This document shows, in pieces, positions 1 through 12,182 of a stretch of DNA of 64,000 bases. The DNA is taken from contig CM039505.1 in NCBI GenBank assembly GCA_022432975.1, forward strand, positions 51,554,653 to 51,618,652. Reading direction: 5' to 3'. The notes under the pieces were generated by a model. The model ran no database searches. It saw only the letters and a program-made list of their open reading frames with translations, and was not told where the DNA came from. Source of the stretch: Begonia masoniana (Eukaryota; Streptophyta; Magnoliopsida; Cucurbitales; Begoniaceae). Within the stretch, counting starts at the first letter, position 1, and each line of letters begins with the position of its first letter. Both the position numbers and the translations under genes were made by a program.

Positions 1-1340
1 ATTATAATCAATTTTATGCTATAAAATTCAAAATGTTATGGCATGCTAGTATGATACATGAACATGTTAATCACAAAAATATGTAAATGCTACTATAGCC
101 TCGATAACATAATAAATCACCTTAGGGTAGAAATATTATCAATTAATAAATTTACTCAAAATATCTCATATTTTCGAAATTTATTAACTTACCGAAAATT
201 TTGGTCAAAATATAACTAACACGTTTAGTTATATTTTCATGAGTGTGACCCACTGTTTTGGATTTGTGAAACTTAACTTATAGTCGCCGCCGTAGGGTCG
301 GACAACTATAAAATACATTTCATATATCCTATCTCTAGGAGACCAACCTTGGTATTGACCTAAGTGAACACTCTCCGTAGGGAGGATGAAAATCAAAGTC
401 ATCTCGGAGCCCCACTTAGATCTCACGGTGTTGTGCCAACAGTGGAGACCATGGGATGTTACGCCTAACTTCCCGCTCCCACTCATTATTTTGAATTAGT
501 GATTATAAGAATATCAAATATTCCCTGTTATCGATAAATTAATCATATTAATTTATCAATACTTAATTATTAATCTTATAATCATATTATAAAATTAATA
601 ATTTCAAATAATCAAATTATTTGAATTTTCTAAAATAAAATAAATTTTTAACAAATTAAAAATTATTTTATTTTTCATTCTCACATCATTCAATAAAATG
701 AATTAATATTAGTTTTAATCAAATTAAAACTAATTTATTTAATAAACTCTTTATTAAATCATTATGCAATTTAAATAATGTTTAAATGCATGACATGTGA
801 GAAATTTAAAAATAAACCTAAACATGCATAATCTATATGACATGTGAATGCATGGCAATATAACAAATTATATCAACATAAAATTAAATGAAATAGTGAC
901 CGGGTTGACCTTTGGGTATTTCTAAAATTACAACCCCAAAATTAAAATAAATAAAACTAAGAATCCTAATCTTCGTCTTTTCGTAACCGCCTCATCCAAA
1001 TGATCAGCTTCTAAAATTCACAAATCAAATTTGTGAATTCATATCCAATTGGGCAACATCATCTGTTTTCGTCAATAGATCAAATCTTTGATGAAATGTC
1101 CATCCATGTCCTTGTAGTCTCAGATCTCCATCGAAAGATTACAAATTGGATACAAATGCATAATTTAAAAAAAAAATCCTAACCCAAACAACCGACTTAA
1201 TTTCGATCACTATTTCATGCCATGCAAAACATACATCCACAATATATATTCATAAATATATAATGCATAAAATCTAATTCTAACACATATCACAATTTAC
1301 ATTAAATTGTATCATCAAAATTATTTTTAGACTAATCAAA
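1..1340 (-). mobile_element. Leader/internal part of a minus-strand LTR retrotransposon, truncated by the window edge
   Basis: This AT-rich stretch lies just downstream (minus sense) of the primer-binding site at 1341-1356, so it is the untranslated leader of the element whose LTR is at 1359-3453. I see no gag or pol similarity. The one longer open frame (229-486, minus) has no recognisable motif. The rest of the element lies outside the window. Confidence 0.6.
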
Positions 1341-1356
1341 CCTGGCTCTGATACCA
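1341..1356 (-). other. Primer-binding site (initiator tRNA-Met type)
   Basis: The minus strand reads TGGTATCAGAGCCAGG, the standard plant LTR-retrotransposon site complementary to the 3' end of initiator tRNA-Met. It lies two bases after the LTR end at 1359, which fixes both orientation and LTR boundary. Confidence 0.85.
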
Positions 1357-1358
1357 AT

Positions 1359-3453
1359 TGTTGGTTTTCAGGGTTCCTACGCATGGCGGAATTCACTATT
1401 ATTCATAATAATAGTGACATGCGTTACCCTGTGACTTTAAAACTATTTTAAAATCATTAAAAACCATAAGTTGGATCGTTAGTCTAAAAGAAATTATTTT
1501 TGAGAAATATGTAATTTTTCAAAATGTAAACAATTTACATTGAGAAAAATTATTAGAATTAGGTTGTGAAGTAATAAAAGAAAATACCTTTTTGGAGCAA
1601 CGCTTTTACTCAGGTACTCCCGTCTGATCTTAACAGTTTTAACTCAGGATCAGGTGTTATTCCCGAAGACTTTGATACCGTCGAGTCTTCTCTGAAGATC
1701 TTTACACTAAAATCTCCTGACGTGTGGGCGTCTCTCTTACAAGAACAATACACTCTTATATTTCTAGAGAGACGTGTTCTCAACACATGAGACGTCTCTC
1801 TTCGATCTTAGAAAACGGTTTTCTAAAACCGAATACGGAAAGGTCACACCTTTTCTCTCTAGGGATTTTTTTCTCGGTCGTTCACCGTTGTTGTCTTCCA
1901 ATGTCAAATCACATTTGACAATTTTTATAGATCTGTTTTAAAATTAATTTTTTAGATTTATTTTAATAAAAACTAATTTTTAAAAAATAAATCATATCTA
2001 ATCAAATCTAATTTGATTAACAGTTGATTTATCTAATAAATCAATTTATTAATTAATCATATAATCTAAAAACAGTTTTTAGAATATATTTATGAAAACT
2101 ACTTTTCAAGATAATCTCATCTTATGAGATTATTCAGATATACTTTTAAATATTAAACAAACTATAAGTCAATCGTAGATCAAATCTAATCTAATCAGAT
2201 TTTCCATATCTACTTATATTCAAATTTCAAAAATCTGATTTGATAGTTCGTTACATAACTAACTTTCAATTTGAAGATCAAATCTCATCTGATGAGATTC
2301 TTCAAATCTAATTCAAATCCCTTAAAAATATTTCATCTAATGAGATATTTTATTTTGAATTCAAAATATAAAAACTATTTATATATTTTGAATAACAATA
2401 TATTCAAATGAGTGTTTATAAATGATTAATCTTTATTAATCATTTATATATTTATTCTTATAACATGGAAATTAAATAGTGATATAAGATAACAGAGGGA
2501 CCGATGGACCTATAGTTTTAAGCTCCAATAATATTTGTTAATTAATATAAACTCTTTATATTAAATAACACAATTATTAACTCTAGAGTAATTCCACTAA
2601 ATACCTAGAGTTGCACTCTTAGAACTATAGAGTATATTTACTCAAAGTAATGTCCATTGATATAGTCATTACATATGTATTAATCCTCCATTAAGATTCG
2701 TAATAGAGCTAGGTATAAAATCCGTTAACCTCTCATATTACATCTTTATCCTTGACTACCATTAGTTCTTGATTGAATAATTAATTCATAACATTTATGA
2801 ATTTGCGCGCTAATTATTCAATCCCTGAACTAACAAACAAGGGAATCTTATATTATGGATTTCATTGTATCAATGTTAGCATTCCCAGCTACTCATTTAA
2901 TTTATTCACAAAATACAAGGTTTATGTAATGTAACTCATACAAAACTATACCGAGTAAATCAAAGAATAAATTATAATGAAATAGGAGTCTACTAAATAC
3001 AATGAATTAAGATCATACATATATGACCATCATTATGATAAAATTAATTGTTCTTCATTCAACGGATATTATAAGAACAATATAATTTCATCTGGTCCAG
3101 TCCTATATAATCATATTATATAAAATACAATCACTTTATGTCACTACATATATAGTCGGGATATGACTACACGTTCTCAACGAAGTGAACTGTATTTATG
3201 ACTTTATTAATTTGAAGATCCTTTACTTCAAATATAAGTCATGGACTATTGTGATTATTTCTTTTTAAATTTAATCCCACATATATCAGCATATATGTAA
3301 ATTTAAAATTGCATAAATAATCAAGGATTTTTCTTTGAATTTATAAAGCATATCGAATAATGCAAACATAAAAATTAATCATAAAATTTATTTATTAATT
3401 ACAGCAATAAAAATGTTCATAACATTTGCTTGTTGGGCACATTATTCCCAACA
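1359..3453 (-). mobile_element. 5' LTR (2095 bp) of a minus-strand retrotransposon
   Basis: The LTR is bounded by TGTTGG (plus-strand left end) and CCCAACA (right end), short inverted termini of the TG...CA type, with the primer-binding site two bases away. It is very AT-rich and holds many imperfect copies of short inverted motifs such as ATCTGATGAGATT around 2160-2350. The right end abuts the gag region of a plus-strand Copia remnant, so this element inserted into that Copia; the likely target duplication (gttat at 3454-3458) cannot be confirmed because the other end is outside the window. Confidence 0.7.
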
Positions 3454-6400
3454 GTTATTGCCAACAGGCTGGAGGATATCCTTATCGGGTTTCGTCCCTA
3501 TCCTCCAAAGGGTGACGAATCCCATTCACAGTTCATTAACCCAGACTTTCTATCCTGGCAGAGGTATAATAGTCTTATAATGAGTTGGATATATGCCTCT
3601 GTTCACGAACAATTGTTGGGGCAGCTAGTCGGCTATTAATCAGCCTTCGAGACTTGGGAAGCTATTGGACAACTTTACTTTGCCTCATCAGTTACTCGGA
3701 TGTCAGAGCTACGAATGAGTTTACAAGCATTTCACAAAGACGGTCTCAATGCTATAGCCTATGTTTAGAAATTCTGAAGTCTCTGCAACATACTAGCCGC
3801 CGTTGGTGAACCTGTGAGCCACAAAGGTCATCTTCTATATTTTTTAAATGGTCTAGGAGTTGAATACAACCATTTCGTCACCGCTATGACCACTCGCACT
3901 GACCGTCCATCTATTGAAGAACTAAATAGCTTGCTGTTAAGCTATGAGGCTCGCATGGAACGTCTGAATGCCTCAGCTTCTCTGAGCTCTCTTCAATCCA
4001 ATCACACAAATATCTCAGGTAATAAACAAAAACCCAAATTTTCTTCACCACCTGGACCTCATTCCTTCCTTACACCAAACAGACCACGGGGTCCTCAACC
4101 GCCGTTTCCCCAAAATCCCAACTTCTCAGCTCTACTCCCCACCCCTCCATATCGACCTCGATGTCAAATTTGTTTCAAGCATGGTCACAATGCCAATGTT
4201 TGTTACCGCCGAACCAACCTCCAATATCAACCTGCCTTCAATCCTCCTCGTAATGTCTTTGTAGTTCTCTCATCTTCTGATGCCCAACCAGCCACGGCTA
4301 CTACACTTTTGATTTTTTCCTGGTATATGGATTCTGGTGCGTCTCACCATTTCACTCCAGATTTGAACATGTTGGATTCTGCTACCTCGTACTCAGGTGA
4401 TGCTCAGATCACAGTTGGAAATGGCAAGTGTTTCCCTAAACCCAAATTTTCTTCACCACCTGGACCTCATTCATTCCTTACACCAAACAGACCACGGGGT
4501 CGTCGACCGCCGTTTCCCCAAAATCCCAACTTCTCAGCTCTACTCCCCACCCCTCCCTATCTCCCTTCTTCTCCTTCATTCTCTCAAAATCGACCTCCAT
4601 ATCGACCTCGATGTCAAATTTGTTTCAAGCTTGGTCACAATGCCAATGTTTGTTACCATCGAACCAACCTCCAATATCAACCTGCCTTCAATCCTCCTCG
4701 TAATGTCTTTGCAGTTCTCTCATCTTATGATGCCCAACCAGCCACGGCTACTACACTTTTGTTTTTTTCTTGGTATATGGATTCTGGTGCGTCTCACCAT
4801 TTCACTCCAAATTTGAATATGTTGGATTTTGCTACCTCGTACTCAGGTGATGCTCAGATCACAGTTGGAAATGGTTAGTGTGTCCCTATCTCTCGTATTG
4901 GTCATGCCACTATTCATACTGATTCTTCTTTTGTCTCTTTACACACTGTTTATCATTCTCCTCACCTTCAGAAAAATCTTATTAGTGTCTCGCAGTTATG
5001 TTGTGATAACAAAGCTTATATTTAATTTTATTCTTCTTTTTTTCTTGTCAAGGATCAGGTCTCCCACAAAACCATTCTCCGGGAAATCCTTGATAATGGC
5101 CTCTATCGAGTCTGTTCTTCTTCATCATGTCCACCTTTGTCAGCCCAATTTCATTCAGTGTCCAGCAGTACTTCCAATCTATGGCATTTTAGATTGGGAC
5201 ATCCTTCGTCGACCGTTATTCACTTTATTGTATCTAGTTCTAATATTTCTGTTTCATCTTGCTGTATGGATGTTTGTTCTTCTTATCAATTAGCTAAATC
5301 TCATCGTTTACCTTTTCTACTCTCTGTTTCTCATGCCACTGCTACATTTGAATTGATTCATACTGATCTATGAGGTCCTTCCTCAGTTCTTTCTATCACT
5401 GGTGCTAAATATTTTCTAATTTTTATAGATGATTTTTCAAGATTTACTTGGTTTATTCTCTGTCTTCCAAGGATGAAACTTATAACAAGTTCATCACATT
5501 CAAAAAAATGGTTCAAACTCAGTTTAATAGTAATATTAAACGTATAAGATCATATTGGGGTGGTAAATATAGATCTTTATCAAAGTTTTTCACGGCTCAA
5601 GGTATTGTCCATGAGATTTTTTGTCTGTACACACCACAACAAAACGGACGAGTCGAAAGAAAAAACTGACACATCGTTGAAACTGGTTTAACTCTTCTCG
5701 CTCAGCCTCCATGCCCTTAAAATATTGGCTCTTCGCCTTTGGCACTGCCGTATATTTAATTAATCGGCTTCCATTTAAAGTTTTGTTGAATAAATCCATG
5801 TTCCAAACACTATACAAAAAACATTCCTTCTTACATTCATCTTTGAATTTTTGGTTGATAATGTTTTTCGTTTTTTCGACCTTATAATATCCATAAACTT
5901 GAATTTCGATCAAGCCCCTGTGTTTTTATACAATATAGCAGCCATCACAAAGGGTATTTGTGTCTGCACAAAACCAGTGCTCACGACATGTTGTTTTCAA
6001 TGAAATTACTTTTCTATTCACTTCCACCCTCTCATCCACTGTTCACTCTACTGACGTCCCCATCATTACCTATCTGCCACTAAACTCTACCCTTCCCCTC
6101 CCTCCTCATTTCGATGTTCAATCCTTCCCTTCTTCCAGTCAACCTGTCATCCCACCCTCAGTTTTTTCTTCCTCTTCCTCAGGGATCTCTTCCTCTTTGC
6201 ATGACCAAGTCGAGTGCTTGCCGGAACCTCTGACTGTAAATGAGCATGCAATGATTACATGGTCCAAGTCCGACATTTTCAAACCACGAGTCTTTTTTAA
6301 TGTTGCAGGTAACACTCTGTGTGAACTTTCTTCTTATAAGGAAGCTTCTGGTCTTGTCGAGTGACGTACAGCTATGCAAAATGAGTTTAGCACTCTTCAA

Positions 6401-7844
6401 TCTCAAGGTACATGGTCTCTAGTTCCGAAACCAAGCAACTCTCGTATTATCAGTTCCAATTGGGTATATCGGATAAAGCTTTGTCCAGATGGATCAATTG
6501 ATAGATTCAAAGCTTGCCTCGTTTAAAAGGATTTCAGCAAACACAGGGCCTTGACTTTCATGAGACGTTCAGCTTTGTCATTAAACCAACAATAATCTAG
6601 CTCATTCTTAGTATTGCTACTTCTCGAAAATGGACTATAAAACAATTGGATGTTCAGAATGCTTTTCTTCACGGTGATCTTCTGGAAGATGTTTATATGC
6701 AGCAGCCTCAGGGTTTCATTTACACTAACCATCCTGATTATGTCTACAAACTTCATCGTTCTTTCTATGGGCTAAATCAGTCACACTGCACCTGCTTTCT
6801 CAAGCTAAGTATGGCTCTAATTAATCTAAAGCTGATTCTTCTATGTTCATTTATCGTACAGCCTCTGTTGTTCTCGTGGTATTAGAGTATGTAGATGTTA
6901 TTGTGACAAGGTCATCTTCAGCTCTCATAACAGAGTTAATTATGCATCTATCTCAACTGTTTGCCACCAATGATCTTAGTTCATTACATTTTTTTAAGCA
7001 TTGAGGTTCAACATCACTCCAGTGGTTTACATCTGGGTCAAATAAAATACATTAGGGATCTATTGGTTAAAACAGGAATGCTGGACTCTAAACCTCATTT
7101 TACTCCTCTTGCCCTTCTGCCACTCTCTATACACGCTGGTGAACCGCTGTCTAATTTCACTGAATATAAAAGTATTCTTGGTGCTCTTCAGTACTACATA
7201 ATCACGAGGCCGAATATATCTTTTGCTGCCAACAAACTTTTGCAGTTCATGCATGCACCAACATATCTTCATATGCAAGCTATCAAACGAGTTCTTAGAT
7301 ACTTGAATGACATTGCTCACTTGGGACTCTACCTTCAATAAAACTTAGATCATGCTCTTTTTGCTACATAGATGCTGACTGGGCATCATGCCCTGATGAC
7401 CGTCATAACACAAGCGATTATTGTGTATTTTCGGCCACAATTTAATTTCCTGGTCATCATCAAAACTGCGAGCCATCTCCCATTCGAGTATAGAGGCGAA
7501 ATATCATGTCCCTTGCCAATGGAGCTACTGAAACAGTATGGATCCAATCCTTACTCACAGAAGTTGCGCCACTCTCCAAAGTCATCTTCCTATTATATAC
7601 TGTGATAATATCAACACTCTTAGACGTTGCATCCAACCCCGTCCTTCATACTCGGTCCAAGCATGTGGAAATTTATAAACACTTTGTCCACAAAAAGGTG
7701 AAGAATGGATCTTTGCGTCTTTCCTACGCACCTTCTATTGATCAATTTGCCAGACTGCTTAACAAAATCACTTGGTGGCTGCACGCTTTCAGGAACTTCG
7801 CACCAAACTCACGGTTTTTCCCATACCCGTGCGTTTGAGGGGGA
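3454..7844 (+). pseudogene. Ty1/Copia gag-pol remnant, decayed
   Basis: Translation pieces follow Copia order. A Gag part lies at about 3460-4030. Zinc knuckles of the form CQICFK.GHNANVCY sit near 4160 and 4615. A protease motif DSGASHHFTP is near 4330 and 4780. Integrase pieces (SHATATFELIHTDL, then QQNGRVERKN) span about 5140-5670. Reverse transcriptase (MDVQNAFLHGDL) is at 6646, and RNase H-region pieces run to about 7840. The frame changes repeatedly and stops are frequent, so it is non-functional. The 5' end is cut by the LTR at 1359-3453. Known of the family: Copia order is Gag, protease, integrase, RT-RNase H, which this matches. Confidence 0.85.
4033..4890 (+). repeat. Tandem duplication of zinc knuckle plus protease motif inside Copia gag
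   Basis: About 408 bp (4033-4440) is repeated at 4441-4890. The second copy carries about 42 extra bases near 4560-4600. Both contain a CCHC knuckle and the DSGASHH protease motif in one continuous frame (3814-4878). Confidence 0.85.
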
Positions 7845-8080
7845 TGTTGAACCTATACAACTAAACCAGGTTCAAGAAGTGGTTACAAAATCCGATAGCG
7901 CTCAAGGATTTCTCTCTCCATAATCTCTGTCACTGTTTTGTGTGTTTTCATCTATTTTGTCGTTTATTGTATTCTGTTGTAGGCTTATAAAAGCCATAGA
8001 ACAACATACTTTTTTGAATGAGAATATGATATAATTTCCAATCGTCTTCTTCTTCCTATTTTCTTTATACAATTCTGACA
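7845..8080 (+). mobile_element. 3' LTR (236 bp) of the Copia remnant
   Basis: A purine-rich polypurine tract (gagggggat) immediately precedes a TGTTGA... start, and the end ...TTCTGACA at 8080 joins sequence shared with the SDR-B upstream region (21346 on). There the site is uninterrupted, which marks the insertion boundary. TATA-like and polyadenylation-like AT stretches lie at about 7980-8035. Confidence 0.75.
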
Positions 8081-8783
8081 TGTTTGGATGCGTAAAAATG
8101 GACATTTTTGACCAAACCAAAGCTCCTCAAATATATTCATACATGTCAAGACTCAGTGACGAGTTGGAGCAGAAACTCTGAGTCGTGCGACCTGATTTCT
8201 GGGAATGGAACCCGATCACCTAGCTTTGAAATTTGGTCGCTCGACCCAGTGTTCCTGCTCCGACGTGTCCCAGGGCGTGACTACACACATGATTTTTATC
8301 ATTTAGTGCTCTTAAAAATTAAAAAGCCGAAGAAAAAAAATTTATAGAAGGTGGGAAAAAAGTTTTTTTTTTTTTTTTTTAAATATTATCTTCTTTTAGA
8401 ACAAATCAACAAAAGTCAAAGAAATTTTGAATGACATTTGATAATATTTGTTAGAAAATGCAACTTTCTAGGTTCACACACATAAACGTGGGATAGAAGG
8501 TGTTATTTAAGGTGTTCATATTGTAACCATTTTAAATTGTTCGAAAATTTACATTTGTTGAAAATAATATAATTGTTATTTACTAAGATGAATAATACTA
8601 CGTTTAATCTCTTATTCTACTGTCTTAAAATATTTACTGACGTGTCAAAAAATTATTAGTGCAAATAATGTTATAAATTAACTATTTGTAATTTATTATA
8701 TTAATTGCACCAATAATTATTTGATGGTTAATAAATATTTAAAAAAAGTAAAATAACAAAATAAACGTAACATTACTCGTATT

Positions 8784-8989
8784 ATAGCGTGGTCTCTCTT
8801 CTAAATGAAAGCCTTTTTTTATAGACATCGCCGGTCACTCACCTATATATATATATAGATATATTATATTGTTTGGTAACACGACGCAGTCAAGGAGAAA
8901 TTATTGGAGACTAGCTTCGGTCGATTTAGGTGAGTGACCGGCGATGTCTATAAAAAAAAGGCTTTCATTCAGCAGAGAGACCAAGCTAT
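8784..8989. repeat. Inverted repeat over the SDR-A promoter
   Basis: The left arm 8784-8845 is the reverse complement of the right arm 8927-8989, with only a few mismatches and one T-run indel; the loop is 81 bp. The right arm is the SDR-A core promoter including its TATA box. SDR-B lacks the left arm. See findings. Confidence 0.9.
8948..8959 (+). promoter_or_regulatory. TATA box of SDR-A
   Basis: CTATAAAAAAAA lies about 90 bp before the ATG, inside a block (about 8905-8995) conserved upstream of SDR-B, -C and -D. Spacing suggests transcription starts near 8980, at the conserved AGCAGAGAGACC. Confidence 0.75.
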
Positions 8990-9047
8990 TCTCTTCATCT
9001 TCTTCACCTTCTGGGTCTGGTTTTTCTCTCCTGTATTTGCACAAAAG

Positions 9048-9979
9048 ATGAGTCTCGTTAATGGCTCCGGAGTTCCTTGCAAAAGGTATTAATTCTTTTT
9101 TTTATCATTTCTATTCTTTAATTTCTGTTTGTTTTTCTTAGGATAAAAAAAAATCAATATGGGTGCGTCCGGATTAAAAATTTCAGGCTGGAAGGGAAGG
9201 TAGTGATCATCACCGGAGGAGCAAGTGGGATCGGAGAAAGCGCCGTCCGTCTTTTCCACGAACATGGCGCGAAGGTCGTCATCGCTGACATTCAAGACGA
9301 CCACGGAAGAGAAATAGCCGACGACCTCGGCGACGGCGCGACCTACGTTCACTGCGACGTTTCCAAAGAAGAAGACGTGAGTAGCCTCGTTGACGCCGCC
9401 GTCGCCAAATACGGAAAGCTCGACGTCATGTACAACAACGCCGGCGTCATCGACAAGCCAATCGGCGGCATACTCGACACCACAAGAGCCGATCTCGACA
9501 AGGTTTTGGGAATCAACGTGGTCGGAGCCTTCTGGGGAGCCAAACACGCCGCCAGGGTCATGATTCCTGCGAAAACCGGCTGCATTCTGTTCACGACGAG
9601 CGTAGCGACGGTGATCACCGGGCTGTCAACTCATGCATATGCAGCGTCGAAACACGCCGTGTTAGGGTTGGCTAAAAGTATAGCGGCAGAGCTTGGAGAG
9701 CATGGAATCAGGGTCAATTGCGTTTCACCTTACACGGTGGCGACCGGTATTGCTGGACCTAGATCGGCCGAACAAGCTCGGAGACTGGAGGAAATGGTGA
9801 GTTCGATGGGGAATTTGCAGGGGTCGATTCTGAAAACTCGAGATGTAGCAATGGCGGCTCTGTACCTGGCCAGTGATGAAGCTGGCTACGTGAGTGGGCT
9901 TAACCTAGTTGTAGATGGCGGGTTTAGCGTCGTCAACCCAACCTTCCTCAACGTCATGAAAGCTCATAAACTTAAGTAA
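9048..9979 (+). CDS. SDR-A: classical short-chain dehydrogenase/reductase, 276 aa
   Basis: Exon 1 is 9048-9085 (MSLVNGSGVPCKR, last codon split AG|G) and exon 2 is 9187-9979, with a 101-bp GT-AG intron. The protein has the full classical SDR set: cofactor glycine motif TGGASGIG (22-29), Asp47 that favours NAD over NADP, NNAG (96-99), Asn123, Ser151, and YAASK with Tyr164/Lys168. The length is normal for the secoisolariciresinol dehydrogenase/momilactone A synthase-like plant group. It is a cytosolic-type oxidoreductase with no signal peptide; its substrate is likely a small alcohol or ketone but cannot be read. It differs from SDR-B at 11 residues. The start is supported by conserved exon 1 and splice sites in SDR-B. 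It looks intact and functional. Confidence 0.93.
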
Positions 9980-10589
9980 TTCTTACCAGTTTGGATGCTC
10001 TGTTCATGATCTGAGAATCGTGATGGTACGATGATGTTCGAAAAGATCAAATTTGAAGCAGTGCGTATTTTTCAATTAATTGCCAAACTTTTATTTAATG
10101 TTGTTAAATGTTGACCAATAAAAAATTGGTTTGTCACAATTATAAGTTTATATTGCTAGTTAACATAAAATCAAGACTAATGAGTGATCAAATAAAGAGT
10201 TGAAGCATTTAATTATAGCATGATGTCTCATTGTGTAAATACCAGTAAATAATTTTAGTTTGATTATATGTCGAATGAAATTAAGTTCGAGACAGTTTAT
10301 AAATACATGGTTATGCTTATATTGATCAAACTGTCGATAGTTTTCGTTCTCTCCATATCCTGTAGGTTTAGAGGACTACGGTAATTGGTTCCTTATTAAG
10401 AGACAACTTCCAAAAACTAATTTATATGGTAATTTCACCGATTCAATTATATTCCACAATTATTTTATTTTGATAGGTCGATACCGATTATAGAAAATAA
10501 AGTTTATGGATTTTGGTTTGATATTTTACTAAAAATTTTGTTTTTAGTGAGAGTTTTTCTTTGTAGATGTTTAAAAAGTTCATATATAA
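9980..10589. other. 3' flank of SDR-A, no gene seen
   Basis: AT-rich sequence containing the 3' UTR; possible polyadenylation signal AATAAA near 10123. It is duplicated after SDR-B (23306-23949), and its distal half also at 34110-34501. No coding signal. Confidence 0.7.
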
Positions 10590-11066
10590 TGTCTTACAGT
10601 GCTCTAAGTACAATATCATTCGCTTTAGGCGAGAACTCACACTAATCTTTTTTTGACGTTAGCCCAAAACACGTTGTACTAGGTGAGAAGAGAAACTCTA
10701 TTTATAAACCATTCAATTTTCTTTCTTCAAAACAATATGAGATTGTGCACCTCACTGATATGGATTGAACCCTCACACTAGGTCGTCCTAATCTTCACAT
10801 GTCGGGTTTGTCAGCTACACTTCCGATTGAACAGTAGCTCTGATACCATTTGTAACGTTCCTCAGTACTTCTAATATAATATTTTTAACTTTTAGTAGGA
10901 GCCAACATAGATTTCTTAATGGGGTTTGTCCATAACATATTATACTGTATAGAAAGAGAAATTCTACTTATAAAACATATATTTTTCCACTTTCCGAAAC
11001 AATGTACTGATATAGACTGGATCATCGCACTAGTTCGTCCAAGTTTTCACAGGAGAGGTTGTCACA
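10590..11066 (-). mobile_element. Small TRIM element (minus), copy in block 1
   Basis: Two related repeats of about 216 bp (10590 to about 10807, and 10851-11066) flank a minus-strand primer-binding site TGGTATCAGAGC at 10837-10848. The second repeat has LTR-like ends (TGTAAC...TTGTCACA). There is no coding capacity: a terminal-repeat retrotransposon in miniature. This copy has lost the LTR end and polypurine tract near 10808 that are present at 24160-24190. It occupies the same place in blocks 2 and 3, so it predates the duplications. Confidence 0.75.
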
Positions 11067-12182
11067 TCATGCTAGGTAACATTTTATAAAAAGAAGAAAT
11101 AATAAATTAATTGTCAAACAAGATGCCAATTAACTACAAAATAACAACTATCCCTTTTACACGAAACTTGATTAATTATGAATATATTGACTAATACCCG
11201 TTCTTAGCAGATGGGTTTGATTATTTGGTTGTTTAATTCATCGAAGATCTGAACTGTCTCACAATTTTATTGACCCAAAAATCTAAGTTTACAATTTAGA
11301 CAAAGTCTTGATTATATATTATTTATGCAACTCCAAGCATAATCTACTTGGACACGTGTTATACAAAAACAAATATTATAAACTTGGCTTATTATTAATA
11401 GTTTTCTTTGTTATTCAATCAATTATTCTAATATTATATTGTGACTTACAAAAATCAAGGCGGGACCAACCCCCGGGTGGGTTATAACCTATCCAAGTGA
11501 TTCAGTCTGATTTGGGCTGGCTCGTAGACACCCGAATCATTAATGAATATAACCTAACAATCTAAACCCTGTCAGAGGCCTGATAGCCCCCGTTCTACAT
11601 TTTACAAAGAGAATGGGCGATCGTTCTTCAAGTGCGGCCCTCCGTTTTGTCCTATGTCTAATTCCACGCTCACTGCAGAACAGGGGACCGATCTAAAAAA
11701 AAGAGCCCCCGTTCTATTTAGGGGTCAAAGCGGGGGTGTAGAACTGCCGCGCACATACATTGCACGTGGAAACAACACATAGGGCCGTTCATTTTAGCTC
11801 AACTCCCTGTGTTATAGAGCAATTTTAAAATAGAGGGTTGACCACTTCATCAATTGGAAGGAGGACCTTGGAAAACATCACATTTTGAAGGAGGAATTTG
11901 TCCCCCTTTTTGACAAAAGTTGTAATCGGTTTAAATTTGCACATCTCTTTTCTTTTCTTTAGAAACTCTTAGTTATTTGTTAACTTTAAATTGCTTGCCT
12001 AAGTGGGGGGAGAATTAGGCTGAACTCATTTAGAAATGAATAGGGGTGCTGGTTCAATTAAAAGGGTACAAGGGGAAGAGGGAAGGCCCATCGGCCATGT
12101 GATGGCCGATGAAGTGAACAGCTTAGAGTATTCATTTCCAGTATTATATAACATTTACTGGGTAATTATAGGCATCATTGGT
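11067..12182. other. Intergenic, no gene seen
   Basis: The duplicated flank continues to about 11530. The remainder (11530-12182) is unique, GC-richer around 11580-11760, and shows no coding signal. It contains the 3' UTR side of the minus-strand F-box gene. Confidence 0.6.

Larger units (their letters stand above)
8081..11530. repeat. Segmental duplication block 1 (SDR-A gene and flanks)
   Basis: From 8081 on, the sequence matches 21350-24780 nearly base for base, with small indels. The match covers the upstream region, the SDR gene, its 3' flank and a small TRIM. Block 1 is cut on the left by Copia and ends before the F-box gene. The match to block 3 (34103 on) starts only in the 3' flank. 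Confidence 0.9.

Noticed and set aside
229..486. 85-aa minus-strand ORF as a gene
   Set aside because: It lies in a retrotransposon leader and has no recognisable domain.
1341..1356. tRNA gene fragments at primer-binding sites
   Set aside because: Only 12-16 bases match tRNA-Met; no cloverleaf nearby.
9089..9618. Open frames antisense to SDR-A (and likewise 22457-22944, 25595-25972, 44760-45215, 63144-63719)
   Set aside because: Shadows of GC-rich third codon positions in the SDR genes; no independent motif.
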